This document shows positions 31,944 to 41,052 of a stretch of 60,586 nucleotides of DNA, in pieces; positions within the stretch are counted from its first letter, which is position 1; each line of letters starts with the position of its first letter. The DNA is from Paenibacillus fonticola DSM 21315 (GTDB lineage Bacteria > Bacillota > Bacilli > Paenibacillales > Paenibacillaceae). The DNA is taken from the NCBI RefSeq assembly GCF_000381905.1, contig NZ_KB907279.1:1-60586 (forward strand). The letters run 5' to 3'. The position numbers and the translations under genes are program-made. A model generated the notes under the pieces. That model made no database searches, was not told the DNA's origin, and saw nothing but the letters and a program-made list of their open reading frames with translations.

Positions 31944-31967
31944 GCGGCTCCGCAATTACGGAGCCGC
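31944..31967 (-). terminator. Hairpin after the sugar-binding-protein gene
   Basis: GCGGCTCCG / CGGAGCCGC perfect stem with loop CAATTA, 18 bases past the stop of the binding-protein gene. There is only a weak T-run on the minus strand (CTTTC), so it may act mainly as an mRNA 3'-end stabiliser. Confidence 0.6.
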
Positions 31968-31984
31968 CTTTAAGCAGCCACCTG

Positions 31985-33430
31985 CTATTTTTGCTCGATT
32001 TTATCGAAATAGTTCTCTTGCACAAACTTCGCGGCGGCATCGAGCTGCTTCTTGGAATCCGTTCCTTTCTTCGAGAACGATTCCTGCACGACATTGGACA
32101 TTGTCGCATAATAGTCCTGCGTGCCAAACTGCGCTTCGGGTTTGCCTTCCAGCAGATTGAACAGCTCTGGATCATACTTGTACACGTTGTCGTATTTTTC
32201 GTAAATTGCCTTCACTTTGGCCGCATACTCGGAATCGTCGCTGAAATACTCCAGCGGCGTCGGAACAAAATACTTGCCCTCCGCTTTGCGGGCCTGGATC
32301 GTATCCTCCACGGACTTCAGCGCTTCATCGGTAAAATAGTCGAACGTGATGTACCGGAAAGCCATCTCCTGTTCATCTTTCGTCGCGTTTGGATTAATGA
32401 CGAGATAATTGCCGCCTAGAATCCCGTAGTGCTTGCCGCCCTTCTCCGCGGCAGGCATTGGATATGCCACGACGTCCTCCGGCTTCATGCCGCCCTCATT
32501 TAACGCCGCCTGCAGCACGTCAAACGCACCGGCAATGACCATTGCCGTACGGCCCTGCTGGAAGGAGCTGACCGCATCGCCCCAGCCCAGTGCCCAGTCC
32601 TGCGGAATGGCGTTCGCTTCCCATCTCAGTTTCTTGTAGAAGTCCAACGCCTTCACACCGGCCTCAGAATTGAACACCGCCTTGACCTTGCCGTCCTCCA
32701 CCGTCTCAATATCCCCGCCGGCTTCAAACAGGAAATTCGTCCAGTTCCAGCCGGCCTCATTCCCTTTGCCCATCGGCGCGATGCCGGAAATGCCTTTTTT
32801 CGGATCGGCAGCCGCCTTGGCCATTTCGTACATATCGTCCCAGGTCCAGTCCAGGGCAGGAAGCGTAATGCCCTTGTCCTCCACCAGCTTCTTGTTCACA
32901 ACCGTTGAAGTAATATAACCGTTCTGCGTAACGCCGTAAATTTTGCCGTCCACATTAAACTGGCTTTGCAATACCTCATTCATCTGATCCTTGTATTCCC
33001 AGTTGTTCCACAGCTCTGTAATATCGGCCACCCAGCCGCGTTCAACGAGGAAATTCGCTTCGGTGGCCCAAGTGTTATAAAATGTCGGAGCCTCGTTGGC
33101 GGCCATTTTCACACCGATTTCATTCACGTCATAGGCCCAGTCGTCTTTAATAATCGTCACGTTCGGATATTTCGCCTGGAACCGGGCTATTTTATCGTCC
33201 TCCTGCTGTCTGAGCGTCGTTTCGTCCGGCAGCGGATAATGGACTTTAATCGTAATTTTCCGCGAGATGATGTCGTCGGCCGGCTCTTCGGCCTGCCCGG
33301 TATTGCTGCTGCCGCCCCCATTGCCGGCAGACCCTCCCTCTTCCTTGACCTTCGTACTGCCGCCGCTGCATGCCGCAAGCAGCGTTCCGGACAGCAGAAG
33401 GCATATCAGTACTGCTGAGAACTTGCGCAT
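31985..33430 (-). CDS. Carbohydrate ABC transporter substrate-binding lipoprotein
   Basis: A 481-residue lipoprotein. The ATG at 33428-33430 (MRKFSAVLICLLLSGTLLAA) has AAGGGGAG upstream; an open frame 21 codons longer lacks a site. The lipobox is LLAAC, followed by a Gly/Ser-rich linker. The extracellular solute-binding fold (family 1 type) includes FQAKYPNVTIIKDDW, TWATEANFLVERGWVADITE, and GRTAMVIAGAFDVLQ. It delivers a sugar or oligosaccharide to the two permeases encoded upstream. It is the last gene of the minus-strand set that starts with the sensor kinase at 38885. Confidence 0.9.
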   Translation of the reverse strand: MRKFSAVLICLLLSGTLLAACSGGSTKVKEEGGSAGNGGGSSNTGQAEEPADDIISRKITIKVHYPLPDETTLRQQEDDKIARFQAKYPNVTIIKDDWAYDVNEIGVKMAANEAPTFYNTWATEANFLVERGWVADITELWNNWEYKDQMNEVLQSQFNVDGKIYGVTQNGYITSTVVNKKLVEDKGITLPALDWTWDDMYEMAKAAADPKKGISGIAPMGKGNEAGWNWTNFLFEAGGDIETVEDGKVKAVFNSEAGVKALDFYKKLRWEANAIPQDWALGWGDAVSSFQQGRTAMVIAGAFDVLQAALNEGGMKPEDVVAYPMPAAEKGGKHYGILGGNYLVINPNATKDEQEMAFRYITFDYFTDEALKSVEDTIQARKAEGKYFVPTPLEYFSDDSEYAAKVKAIYEKYDNVYKYDPELFNLLEGKPEAQFGTQDYYATMSNVVQESFSKKGTDSKKQLDAAAKFVQENYFDKIEQK

Positions 33431-33546
33431 CGATACTCCCCTTTTCCTATTTGTTGTTGGTTGCATCTTTATCATAGAAGACGGCCGCTCCATGTACGAT
33501 GTGCATTCATATGGCGATCATGTGCAGGGCTACGGAATCGCGCACA

Positions 33547-34413
33547 CTACCCTTTAACCGCCGACAGACTGACACTGCGCATAATAAACTTCTGAAAGGC
33601 AAGGAAGACGAAAATGGGCGGAACCATGACCATAAACAAAATATTGAATTTAACGCTGCTGTCCAGCGACCTCGCGTTGATCACGTATTTGTAGATTGCG
33701 GTAGCTAATGTGTATTTGTCCTCCGTATGCATGACCAACGAGGGCCAGAACCAGTCGTTCCAGGCCGTGGAGAATATAAAGATCGCCAGCGTAGCGAAAA
33801 TCGGCACAGACAGCGGCAATGCGATCCGTCCAAAACTGGTCAGCTCCGAGGCACCGTCGATCCGCGCCGCTTCGAAGATTTCCGGGTGGATGCCGTCGAA
33901 GAAATTTTTAATGAGCAGAAAATAGTACGCGCTCGCCCCGGCCGGAAGCCAGAATGCCCAGTATGTATTCAACAGACCGAGCTCCTTCAGATTCACGAAA
34001 TTCGGAATCATGTAGCTGGCCGCCGGAATGAACAGCGTCATCAGGATGAAGAAATAAATCGCCCGGCTATACGGCACGCGTATGCGCGAAATGCTAAAGG
34101 CCGCGAGCCCCAGCAACAGTACAGTCATCACCAGGTTGCCGCCAAAGATCAGCAGCGTGTTTTTCAAAAACACAGGCAGCTTGATGTAGCTCCAGCCCTT
34201 CGCGAAATTCTCCCAGTGCCATTCCGTTGGAAAAAAGCGCGGAGGAAACGTATTGATCTCCTGATTCGTCTTCAGTCCGTTGAACATTGTCATAGCGATC
34301 GGGTACAGCATCGTGAACGCCATGACCGCAATACACAGCACCATCAGACCGTATACGGCTCTATTAAGCGGCTTCCGTAAATCGGCTGCCGATAGAATAC
34401 CTCTCTCTTCCAT
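33547..34413 (-). CDS. Sugar ABC transporter permease (MalG-like)
   Basis: A 288-residue membrane protein with six segments. EAARIDGASELTSFGRIALP is the EAA loop that contacts the ATPase. The MalG-type end is AFQKFIMRSVSLSAVKG. It follows the other permease after 1 base and is followed by the binding protein. The partner ATPase is not encoded here; many Firmicutes sugar importers share a general MsmX-like ATPase, which is the likely case. Confidence 0.92.
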   Translation of the reverse strand: MEERGILSAADLRKPLNRAVYGLMVLCIAVMAFTMLYPIAMTMFNGLKTNQEINTFPPRFFPTEWHWENFAKGWSYIKLPVFLKNTLLIFGGNLVMTVLLLGLAAFSISRIRVPYSRAIYFFILMTLFIPAASYMIPNFVNLKELGLLNTYWAFWLPAGASAYYFLLIKNFFDGIHPEIFEAARIDGASELTSFGRIALPLSVPIFATLAIFIFSTAWNDWFWPSLVMHTEDKYTLATAIYKYVINARSLDSSVKFNILFMVMVPPIFVFLAFQKFIMRSVSLSAVKG

Positions 34414-34414
34414 C

Positions 34415-35266
34415 CTAATAATCCTCCCTGTTCAGCTTGTATTGCATGATACCGAGCACGCTCAGCACCAGGAACATCAATACGCCCAGCGCGGTTCCCG
34501 CCCCGTAATCAAGCTGCGTGAAGGCGTATTTCACTGTAAGCAGCGCATAGGTCAGCGTCGCCTTGTTCGGGCCGCCATCCAGCATGGCCAGCTGCGATTG
34601 ATAGGCCTGGGAGGTGCCGATGAGCTGCAAAATCAGCATCAATACGATCAGATTCCGCATCGAGGGCAGCGTGATGTATTTTATCCGGTTCCAGACGCCG
34701 GCTCCGTCGATTTCCGCCGCCTCATACCAGTCCCTTGGAATACTCAGCACCCCAGCCAAGTAAATCAGCATCGCCGAACCGAATTGCTGCCAGGTCTCCA
34801 TGACGACCAGCGAAACCATGGACCAGCTGCCATCGGAAATAAACGAAATCGGTTCTGCTCCAAACCAGCCCAGCAGCGCATTGATCGGACCGACCGGGTC
34901 ATACATCCACCTCCACATCCCATATAGCACGACGCCAGGTACGACGAACGGCAAATAAGCGGCGATCCGCGCAAACCCTTGGAAGAACCGGAGCTCGGAT
35001 ATGGCGATCGAGGCCGCAATCGGCACCCAGAAGCCAATGACCAAAGTTAACAGCATGAAATAAAGCGTGTTGCGAACCGACAGGAGCACATCGGGATTGT
35101 TAAATATTTTGATATAGTTGTCGAAGCCGACAAAGGTGTTCCCTTTCACGAAATCGATATTATAGAAGCTGTACACGATGCCTTTTCCGATCGGTACCCA
35201 CAAAAAAACGATAAATACCGCTATCGCCGGGACGAGAAACAAATACCCCCACATATATTTTTTCAC
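34415..35266 (-). CDS. Sugar ABC transporter permease (MalF-like)
   Basis: A 283-residue membrane protein beginning with GTG (MKKYMWGYLFLVPAIAVFIV). The EAA loop is YEAAEIDGAGVWNRIKYITL. Six membrane segments are seen, with the usual periplasmic loop (YNIDFVKGNTFVGFDNYIKI). It forms the heterodimeric channel with the downstream permease. Expression is probably driven by the YesN-like regulator encoded immediately upstream. Confidence 0.92.
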   Translation of the reverse strand: MKKYMWGYLFLVPAIAVFIVFLWVPIGKGIVYSFYNIDFVKGNTFVGFDNYIKIFNNPDVLLSVRNTLYFMLLTLVIGFWVPIAASIAISELRFFQGFARIAAYLPFVVPGVVLYGMWRWMYDPVGPINALLGWFGAEPISFISDGSWSMVSLVVMETWQQFGSAMLIYLAGVLSIPRDWYEAAEIDGAGVWNRIKYITLPSMRNLIVLMLILQLIGTSQAYQSQLAMLDGGPNKATLTYALLTVKYAFTQLDYGAGTALGVLMFLVLSVLGIMQYKLNREDY

Positions 35267-35372
35267 GCGACTCCCTCACTCCTCTGTAATGTCTAACTTG
35301 GAACCTTTCTTTTATCTTAAAAAAACGAGGGGGCGCCGAACATGTGCAAAACTATGCGAACTATAGCCGTTC

Positions 35373-36707
35373 TTACTTCTTCAGCTCGCTTGGGCTGACA
35401 CCGAAATATTTTTTGAAAATTTTGCTGAAATGCTCCGGGGATTCATAACCGACGCGCTCCGCAATTTCGTAGCGGCGAAGGTCGGTATTCAAAATGAGGG
35501 ATTTACTCTCCTCCATACGCAGCTTGACCACGTATTCCCACAAATTGTGGCCGGTGTTCTTTTTGAACAAATAGCTAAGGTAATTGGGACTGACATGATT
35601 TTTCTTTGCGACTTCATGGATGGTCAGTCCCTTCTGATTGTAATTCGCTTCAATGTAAAGTCTGGCGCTTTCGACGATCCGGTTGCTTTGTGTCGTCAGC
35701 TCCTCGGCGGAAGGGTCTTTAGCGTAGTTATGCCAATTAAAATCGCCGTAATAGAACACATGATAATCCCCATGTCCTTCGCCCCACTGTATCGCTTTTC
35801 CGGCCTGCTGCGCCAGCACGGGCAAGAACTCCGCTCCCTTCAGAATTTGGCTGACACCAATCATGGTGGCCACACCCAAATATTTGTGAACATGATGGTG
35901 CAGGCTGCGGCCAATCATCTCAAGCTGATTGATTTTGTTGACGTCCAGTTCGGCGTATCCCTGCTCGTTCCATTGGAGCACCAGAGAGATTTCCCCTTCT
36001 GCGGTGCAGCAGGACAACGCATTCCATTCCTGGAAGAGCAGCTCCTTCGTCACATTTAGAGCCGCATATTCGAGCAGTTGGTGATCCCGGGCAGTATAAG
36101 CGCCATGATCTTTGACCGGCAAATCCAGCTTCAATTTCATCACGGCAAAATAAGGCCCCCGCAGACCCAGCTCTCCTTGCTGTACCACGGACTCATCCAA
36201 AGTCATGCCGGCCGCAGCGGGGACAGGGCCAGCCAGCAACCGCTTCAGCCCTTCGCTCTGCTTCGGCTCAAGCTCCTCCATTTGAAAGTGCTCTGCTTCC
36301 GGCGTCAAATAATCATGGATTGGCGGAAACGGCTTATCCATTTTGAGCAGAGCGTTCCGCACCGAATCGAGAAATTGCTCGCTATTCAACGGCTTGATCA
36401 GGTAGTCCTTCGCCCCCAGCCGAAGCGCCATCTGCGCATATTGAAACGTTTCATGGGCTGAAATAATAATCGTCTGGACCCAGGGTTTGATCAGTTTGGC
36501 TTGCTGCATCAGCTCGATGCCGCTCATTTCTCCCATCTGTATGTCCGTGACGAGCAAATCGATCTCTTCCATGCGAATATTGTCAAGCGCCTCCTGGCCG
36601 CTGTAGGCAGTATGCACCAAGCCCAGGTTCAGCCCGGATTCCTGCAGCAATCCCGCCAAGCCTTTGCAAATCAACGGTTCATCGTCAACGAGCAAAATGT
36701 TGTACAT
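35373..36707 (-). CDS. YesN-like response regulator, AraC output
   Basis: A 444-residue regulator. GGGGGAG lies 5 bases before the ATG at 36707 (MYNILLVDDEPLICK), which I prefer to the GTG two codons earlier. The receiver domain has the acidic pair DDE, the phospho-acceptor Asp in LLVTDIQMGEMSG, and Lys in DYLIKPLNSEQF. The last 100 residues are an AraC-type double helix-turn-helix: TIHEVAKKNHVSPNYLSYLF and EIAERVGYESPEHFSKIFKK. It is activated by the YesM-like kinase encoded upstream and is likely to switch on the adjoining sugar transporter genes. Confidence 0.92.
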   Translation of the reverse strand: MYNILLVDDEPLICKGLAGLLQESGLNLGLVHTAYSGQEALDNIRMEEIDLLVTDIQMGEMSGIELMQQAKLIKPWVQTIIISAHETFQYAQMALRLGAKDYLIKPLNSEQFLDSVRNALLKMDKPFPPIHDYLTPEAEHFQMEELEPKQSEGLKRLLAGPVPAAAGMTLDESVVQQGELGLRGPYFAVMKLKLDLPVKDHGAYTARDHQLLEYAALNVTKELLFQEWNALSCCTAEGEISLVLQWNEQGYAELDVNKINQLEMIGRSLHHHVHKYLGVATMIGVSQILKGAEFLPVLAQQAGKAIQWGEGHGDYHVFYYGDFNWHNYAKDPSAEELTTQSNRIVESARLYIEANYNQKGLTIHEVAKKNHVSPNYLSYLFKKNTGHNLWEYVVKLRMEESKSLILNTDLRRYEIAERVGYESPEHFSKIFKKYFGVSPSELKK

Positions 36708-36744
36708 ATGCACTCCCCCTGCCTGTGATGTTTCTTGTTACGCT

Positions 36745-37040
36745 TGCCTGCTATTTTGCTGTTACATTTGCTTGTTGCGTCTGTTTGTTGTTTCTGTTTG
36801 TTGTGTCTGCTTGTTCTGCCTGTTCGTTGTGTCTACTTGTTGTACCTGTTCGTTGTGTCTGCTTGTTGTACCTGTTCGTTGTGTCTGTTATGTTGTTGTT
36901 ATTTGGATTGTTGCCATCTGCTTGCTGCCACTGCTTACTGTCGTTTACTTGTTGCCGTTTACTCGCTGCCATCTGCTTGCTACTTGCTACATCTAATTGC
37001 TATCTTCTGCTTGCTGCGCCTGATTGCTGTCTTCTCCTGC
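36745..37040 (-). repeat. Low-complexity minisatellite between kinase and regulator genes
   Basis: About 300 bases of plus-strand TGCTTGTTG/TGTCTGCTTG-type sequence. Its clearest part is a 26-base unit (CTGTTCGTTGTGTCTGCTTG plus TTGTAC) at 36820, 36846 and 36872. The unit is followed toward 37040 by looser CTTGCTGC repeats. It separates the YesM-like and YesN-like genes, which usually touch or overlap. Open frames on either strand here are repeat artefacts (Cys/Leu/Val or Asn/Thr/Gln runs). Confidence 0.8.
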
Positions 37041-37043
37041 TTG

Positions 37044-38885
37044 CTACGTCAGTCGGCTATCATCGCCCGGTTCCTGCTGCTCACGTCCTTGGAATGTCTT
37101 CGGAAGATGCAGTGTCACCCTGGTGCCGCCTCCCGGGCGTCCGGCATAGCTCAATCCGAAAGACGCTCCGAAGTGCAGCTTGATGCGCTGGTTAATATTG
37201 CGAATCCCGTAACCAAACGACGGGTCAGGGTTCTCTTCATGCAGTTGACGATTGATCCTGTCATAGTCCACAGACTTATAACCGTTATCCTCAATGCGAA
37301 TGAACAGATGCTCTTCATCTCCAGAGGCGCTGATCCATATTTCGCCGTCTTCTCCCATATGCCTCACCCCATGGATGATTGCGTTCTCGATAAGCGGCTG
37401 CAGCGTAATTTTGGGAATGGCTGCCGGAAGCAGCTCCGCCGGAATATCGATGCCAACGTGAAACTGATATTCGTACCGGTGCTGCTGCAGCTTGATATAG
37501 GCCGAGGCATGCTCCAGCTCTTCCTCCAGTGTAATCAGCTCCCTGCCCCGGCTCAGGCTGATCTTCATCAGCTTGGACAGCTCTTTGATCATTTCGGCGG
37601 AGGCCGTATTGCCCTCTAGTGTGCTTTTCCAATAAATGCTCTCTAGCGTGTTGTACAACAAATGCGGATTGATCTGCTGATACAGCAGCTGCAGTTGGCT
37701 TTCCTTCTGCTTCAAGTCCATCGCATATTTGTAATGCACTAGCGAATTCAGGCGCCGCGCCATGTCGTATATCGTATAAATCAGCACGCTGATCTCGTCG
37801 TTTCTCTTCATCCTCGGCGTTTCCGGGACAACGTTCCCGGGTTCGTATCTTCTTACGAAATACACCAGCCGCTGCAACGGCGTCATTAGTGAACGCCAGA
37901 AATACAGCAAAATAAACAGGCCAACCGCAAAATAAACGATTGAAATCAGCTGGATCACCTGTTTGATCTCGTTCTGCTGCTGGAGCAGTGCCTGCAAGGG
38001 GACCTTGTATACGAGCTTCTGCTGAAGAACGTAATTATAATTAATGACATAAATAAACTTGTCGGTAATGACATCCGTCACCCCGATCATCGCCTCGCCA
38101 GAATCAGCCTCCGCAGGCAAGCTCAGCACGGCCTCATGCCCAGGTGTGCTGGCCGCCAATATCCGGTTCTCCCCATCGGTAAAAAAGAGCTCCCCCTCCG
38201 GCAGCGATACCGTCCGCAGTGATTCGCCGATCCGGGCATCCAAGTTCGTCACCACCAGGACGCCGATCGTTCCATTTGTGTAAATACTATTTATGGCCCG
38301 GATATAGGCCAGTGTTTTTTGGCTGCTCTGCCCCCTTGTGGGCGGAGACAAATGCTCCACAAGCCGCAAATATCCGCGCCCCTTCTTCCCGATTGCCTCA
38401 TCGAACCATTCCGGCTTCTCCGCGTCGTCAAAAAAATATACACCTGATTTGCGAGGCCCCGGATAGAAGGGAGCGAAGCTGTATGTAGTGTCAGGATCGT
38501 AAACGTACAGCGAATAATACAGCGGTTCACGTTCGTCACTGTCCTGGGAGTAAGAAGCCAGAACTTTCTCCAGGTTTTCGTAGTTTTTTACCCGTTCCAG
38601 CACCGTCTCCTCCCTTGAAACCGGATTCAATTTCTGCAGCAGCGCATTCTGGAATACGGTCGAGCTCACCTTGTTGATCGCTTCGATATCCCGGCTGATC
38701 AGCTTGAAGTTTTGCTTGTTCAGCTCGATGTAGGCGTTCGTCACATGCTGCTTCAATATTTGCCCAGCCCGGTAGTTGCCATAAGCGTTCAGGACAAATA
38801 ACGGAATGATTGCGACCAGAAACAGCAAAATAAGCTGCCGCTTCACATTCATTCTGTAGAGCGGACTTTTTAGTCTTATTTTCAC
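37044..38885 (-). CDS. YesM-like sensor histidine kinase
   Basis: A 613-residue membrane kinase. It has an N-terminal segment (LILLFLVAIIPLFVLNAYG), a large extracellular sensor domain to about residue 310, a second segment (LISIVYFAVGLFILLYFW), then HAMP. The His-kinase motif is LLYQQINPHLLYNTLESIYW with the phospho-accepting His. The ATPase domain has LQPLIENAIIHGVRH (N box), RIEDNGYKSVD (a divergent G1 box, with Tyr-Lys where Gly-x-Gly is usual) and FGYGIRNINQRI. It heads the sugar-uptake set and presumably senses the imported carbohydrate outside the cell. Confidence 0.92.
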   Translation of the reverse strand: MKIRLKSPLYRMNVKRQLILLFLVAIIPLFVLNAYGNYRAGQILKQHVTNAYIELNKQNFKLISRDIEAINKVSSTVFQNALLQKLNPVSREETVLERVKNYENLEKVLASYSQDSDEREPLYYSLYVYDPDTTYSFAPFYPGPRKSGVYFFDDAEKPEWFDEAIGKKGRGYLRLVEHLSPPTRGQSSQKTLAYIRAINSIYTNGTIGVLVVTNLDARIGESLRTVSLPEGELFFTDGENRILAASTPGHEAVLSLPAEADSGEAMIGVTDVITDKFIYVINYNYVLQQKLVYKVPLQALLQQQNEIKQVIQLISIVYFAVGLFILLYFWRSLMTPLQRLVYFVRRYEPGNVVPETPRMKRNDEISVLIYTIYDMARRLNSLVHYKYAMDLKQKESQLQLLYQQINPHLLYNTLESIYWKSTLEGNTASAEMIKELSKLMKISLSRGRELITLEEELEHASAYIKLQQHRYEYQFHVGIDIPAELLPAAIPKITLQPLIENAIIHGVRHMGEDGEIWISASGDEEHLFIRIEDNGYKSVDYDRINRQLHEENPDPSFGYGIRNINQRIKLHFGASFGLSYAGRPGGGTRVTLHLPKTFQGREQQEPGDDSRLT

Positions 38886-39233
38886 CTGCCATGCACCCCC
38901 GGCATCTCAACTATATCAATTGCGAAAACGGGCAAGTATGCGCATTTCTATGCACATCATGGGCATTTCTTCGATTCTGCTACCCGGTCCACGTCATAAC
39001 ACACGGCCAATTCGGTGGGTTCAAGTTTGGTTGCGGAAATACTGCAATAATGCAGAGTTTCTCCGAGTATCTCCATACAATTGGCCTGAATGATGCTAAA
39101 GCGCAAAATGATCACCTGCCTTCCTTCAAATTAGCCCTAGACTGGAACAATTCCTGCACATTCCTCACGCCCTCTAATAAAAGTGGAGTCTTTCCATCCA
39201 ATAAACGTAACTGCTAGATGGTCATGATTAGGT

Positions 39234-39424
39234 AACTAAATGTATTTTATGCAGTTAGTTCATCGGTTTTTGCATTGTTAGGGGGAACTAACTGCAAAAC
39301 CTACATTTAGTTTTAGGCGATTTCAACGAATGAGCTCCATTCAGGCCAACTAACTGCATCTTTTACATTTAATGCATGGATTTTTGATAAAAGAGCTTAA
39401 CTAGATGTATAAAATACATTTAGC
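39234..39424. repeat. AACTAACTGCA / ACATTTAGTT inverted and direct repeats
   Basis: The 27-base units at 39234-39260 and 39286-39312 are inverted copies (24 of 27 positions) around a 25-base loop, so they form a long hairpin. A third unit at 39348-39374 repeats the second in direct orientation. A fourth at 39399-39424 is itself palindromic (GATGTATAAAATACATTTAG). They start AACTA-TGCA, like the units of the array at 16837. The remaining gap 38886-39820 holds a short GC-rich duplicated CGCTATTCTG stretch (39685-39724) and no gene I can support. Confidence 0.75.
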
Positions 39425-39824
39425 TTTTACAGACAATGGCCCTCCATTTGTGAGCAACCACACGGGGAGTATCATCCGGCAGCACTACATGCCGGGAGCG
39501 CACCCTGCAGCCCTCACCATGGACTCATCCTGCAACACTTCACCTTAGGCGCATCCTGGAGCACCTCGCCCCGGGCTCGTCTTGCAGCCCCACCGGGTGA
39601 GTGTAGTGCAGCAGGACGCGCCCGGCTAGCCTGCTGCCTGCCATCGGGCCCGAGGAACACTACTCACATCGGAGCATCCAGCTCCGATGTGCGCTATTCT
39701 GCTCCGGTGTGCGCTATTCTGCTGCAGAGCCCCCCGGTCCCCCGGGGAGCGCCAGCTTTTAACGCAGCCCTACCTGGCTGCGAAAGATCCAAGCGTTGTC
39801 CTCTCCCACTTTTCATGCTCACGC

Positions 39825-39854
39825 AAAAAAACAATCCTGCCCAAAAAGCAGGAT
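39825..39854 (-). terminator. Terminator of the GH65/pgmB remnant
   Basis: ATCCTGC / GCAGGAT hairpin; on the minus strand it is followed by TTGTTTTTTT. It lies 37 bases beyond the stop of the beta-phosphoglucomutase fragment. Confidence 0.75.
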
Positions 39855-39890
39855 CGCTAAAACGAATAAATTTAGTTTCGCTTGATTTGA

Positions 39891-40090
39891 TTAAATTAGT
39901 TCATATAGTCCAGCAATTACGCGATCTGCCTGCTGCAAAATATCGTGGCTGTCGATCCCCACCACCTTGCAGCCAGCCGCCTTTCCCGCCTGCACTCCTG
40001 CAGCGGCATCCTCAATACAACGCATTCGGACGGCCTAAGCCCCAGCGCTTTGCTGCCCGTTCGTTCCATATTTTTTTCCTCGTCCGAGCG
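39891..40090 (-). pseudogene. Beta-phosphoglucomutase C-terminal remnant
   Basis: The minus strand ends in IEDAAAGVQAGKAAGCKVVG, then DSHDILQQADRVIAGL and a TAA at 39891-39893. That is the conserved C-terminal EDA-x-AGV-x-A-x-x-AGM-x-V-G region of beta-phosphoglucomutases (HAD superfamily). Just upstream, in another frame, SKALGLRPSECVVL supplies the preceding strand, so a frameshift lies near 40020. The first three quarters of the gene are missing. The fragment is fused directly to the GH65 remnant. Confidence 0.75.
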
Positions 40091-40898
40091 GCTTACGTCT
40101 TTTTCCCGCCAGATTTACCGTCAGCTTGTCCATAACCGTCCTTTGGCCTTGTTTCAAGCTAAGCAGAAGCTCCCGGCCGATAAAGCGCCCATCGCATGCG
40201 TTGCTCCCGTCGCCGCCGCGTCCTCTACCACATCGGTCGCCTCCAGCCGAAACCCGGAGAACAGGCGGTTCTTCGTCTGTACCGTCCGGCCAAGTATGGC
40301 GGTATTCCCATTCTGTTCGCCGCACCGCACCGCCTCCCAGTACATGCGCCCCTGATCTTCGTGCAGCACGGCAAAGTCCAGGCCCGCTATGACCCGGATC
40401 GTGCCGGAGAAATTCAGCGGCTCAAAGGTAATGCGCTGACAGCCCAGGTTCGATATGCGCATGCTGACAAAACAGCTCGAACGTCAATTTAAGCCTTTTG
40501 CCGTTAGCCAGATGCCATACCAATTCACGTTTATATATTCCGCTCCTGAAATCGAGCTCGCGCCGAAAGTTCGAGAACGCGCTCGCCGCCATGTCAAAGA
40601 TCTCTCCGTCCGCCATAATCCGCGTATAGAGCCAATCCACCGCGTTGACCATGAAGCGCAGCGACTGGATGATCCCCTTGTAATGCGCCCCCACTTTGCT
40701 TTCTTCAAACAGCCCGTTAAAGTAACTGCCGAGAAGCGTGTCCCCGCGGTACCCTTCTTCCGGATACCCCCTGACCCCCATATATTCGTTGCCTAGTGAA
40801 AAAATCGATTCCGACACCCGGTTCCGCCCCGGATCAAAACCTTCCTCCACGACCTTCCACGGATCTACCGCCAAATATTTGTCCGCAATCTTTGGCAT
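40091..40898 (-). pseudogene. GH65 disaccharide phosphorylase (kojibiose/maltose-type), frameshifted and truncated
   Basis: MPKIADKYLAVDPWKVVEEG, FSLGNEYMGVRGYPEEGYRG and SYFNGLFEESKV are the N-terminus of glycoside hydrolase family 65 phosphorylases. They split maltose, kojibiose or trehalose with phosphate to give beta-glucose 1-phosphate. The frame breaks at 40469-40472, where one extra T in a T4 run shifts LTFEL out of MRISNLGCQRITFEPLNFSG. A second shift occurs before GRELLLSLKQGQRTVMDKLT. The catalytic barrel is absent: the sequence passes straight into beta-phosphoglucomutase. The two genes are usual operon partners, so a large internal deletion joined them. Confidence 0.85.
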
Positions 40899-41052
40899 GC
40901 TTTCCCCCACTCCTTTGTGCTAATCTGTACGCGCTGCGCCCGATGCCGGGCCTTGCCCTTGCTTCTGTACCCAACGTTCATATCCAGATTAGCCAAAGAA
41001 CCGAATACGCCAAATGTCCAGCTCTAAGAAGCTTATGTGCGTTTTAACGATG

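Noticed and set aside
33727..34927. Plus-strand frames opposite the sugar permeases
   Set aside because: Arg/His/Gln-rich shadow translations of the permease genes.
36664..37619. Long Cys/Leu/Val-rich open frames on the plus strand
   Set aside because: They run antisense through the minisatellite and the sensor kinase gene; composition is imposed by the repeat.
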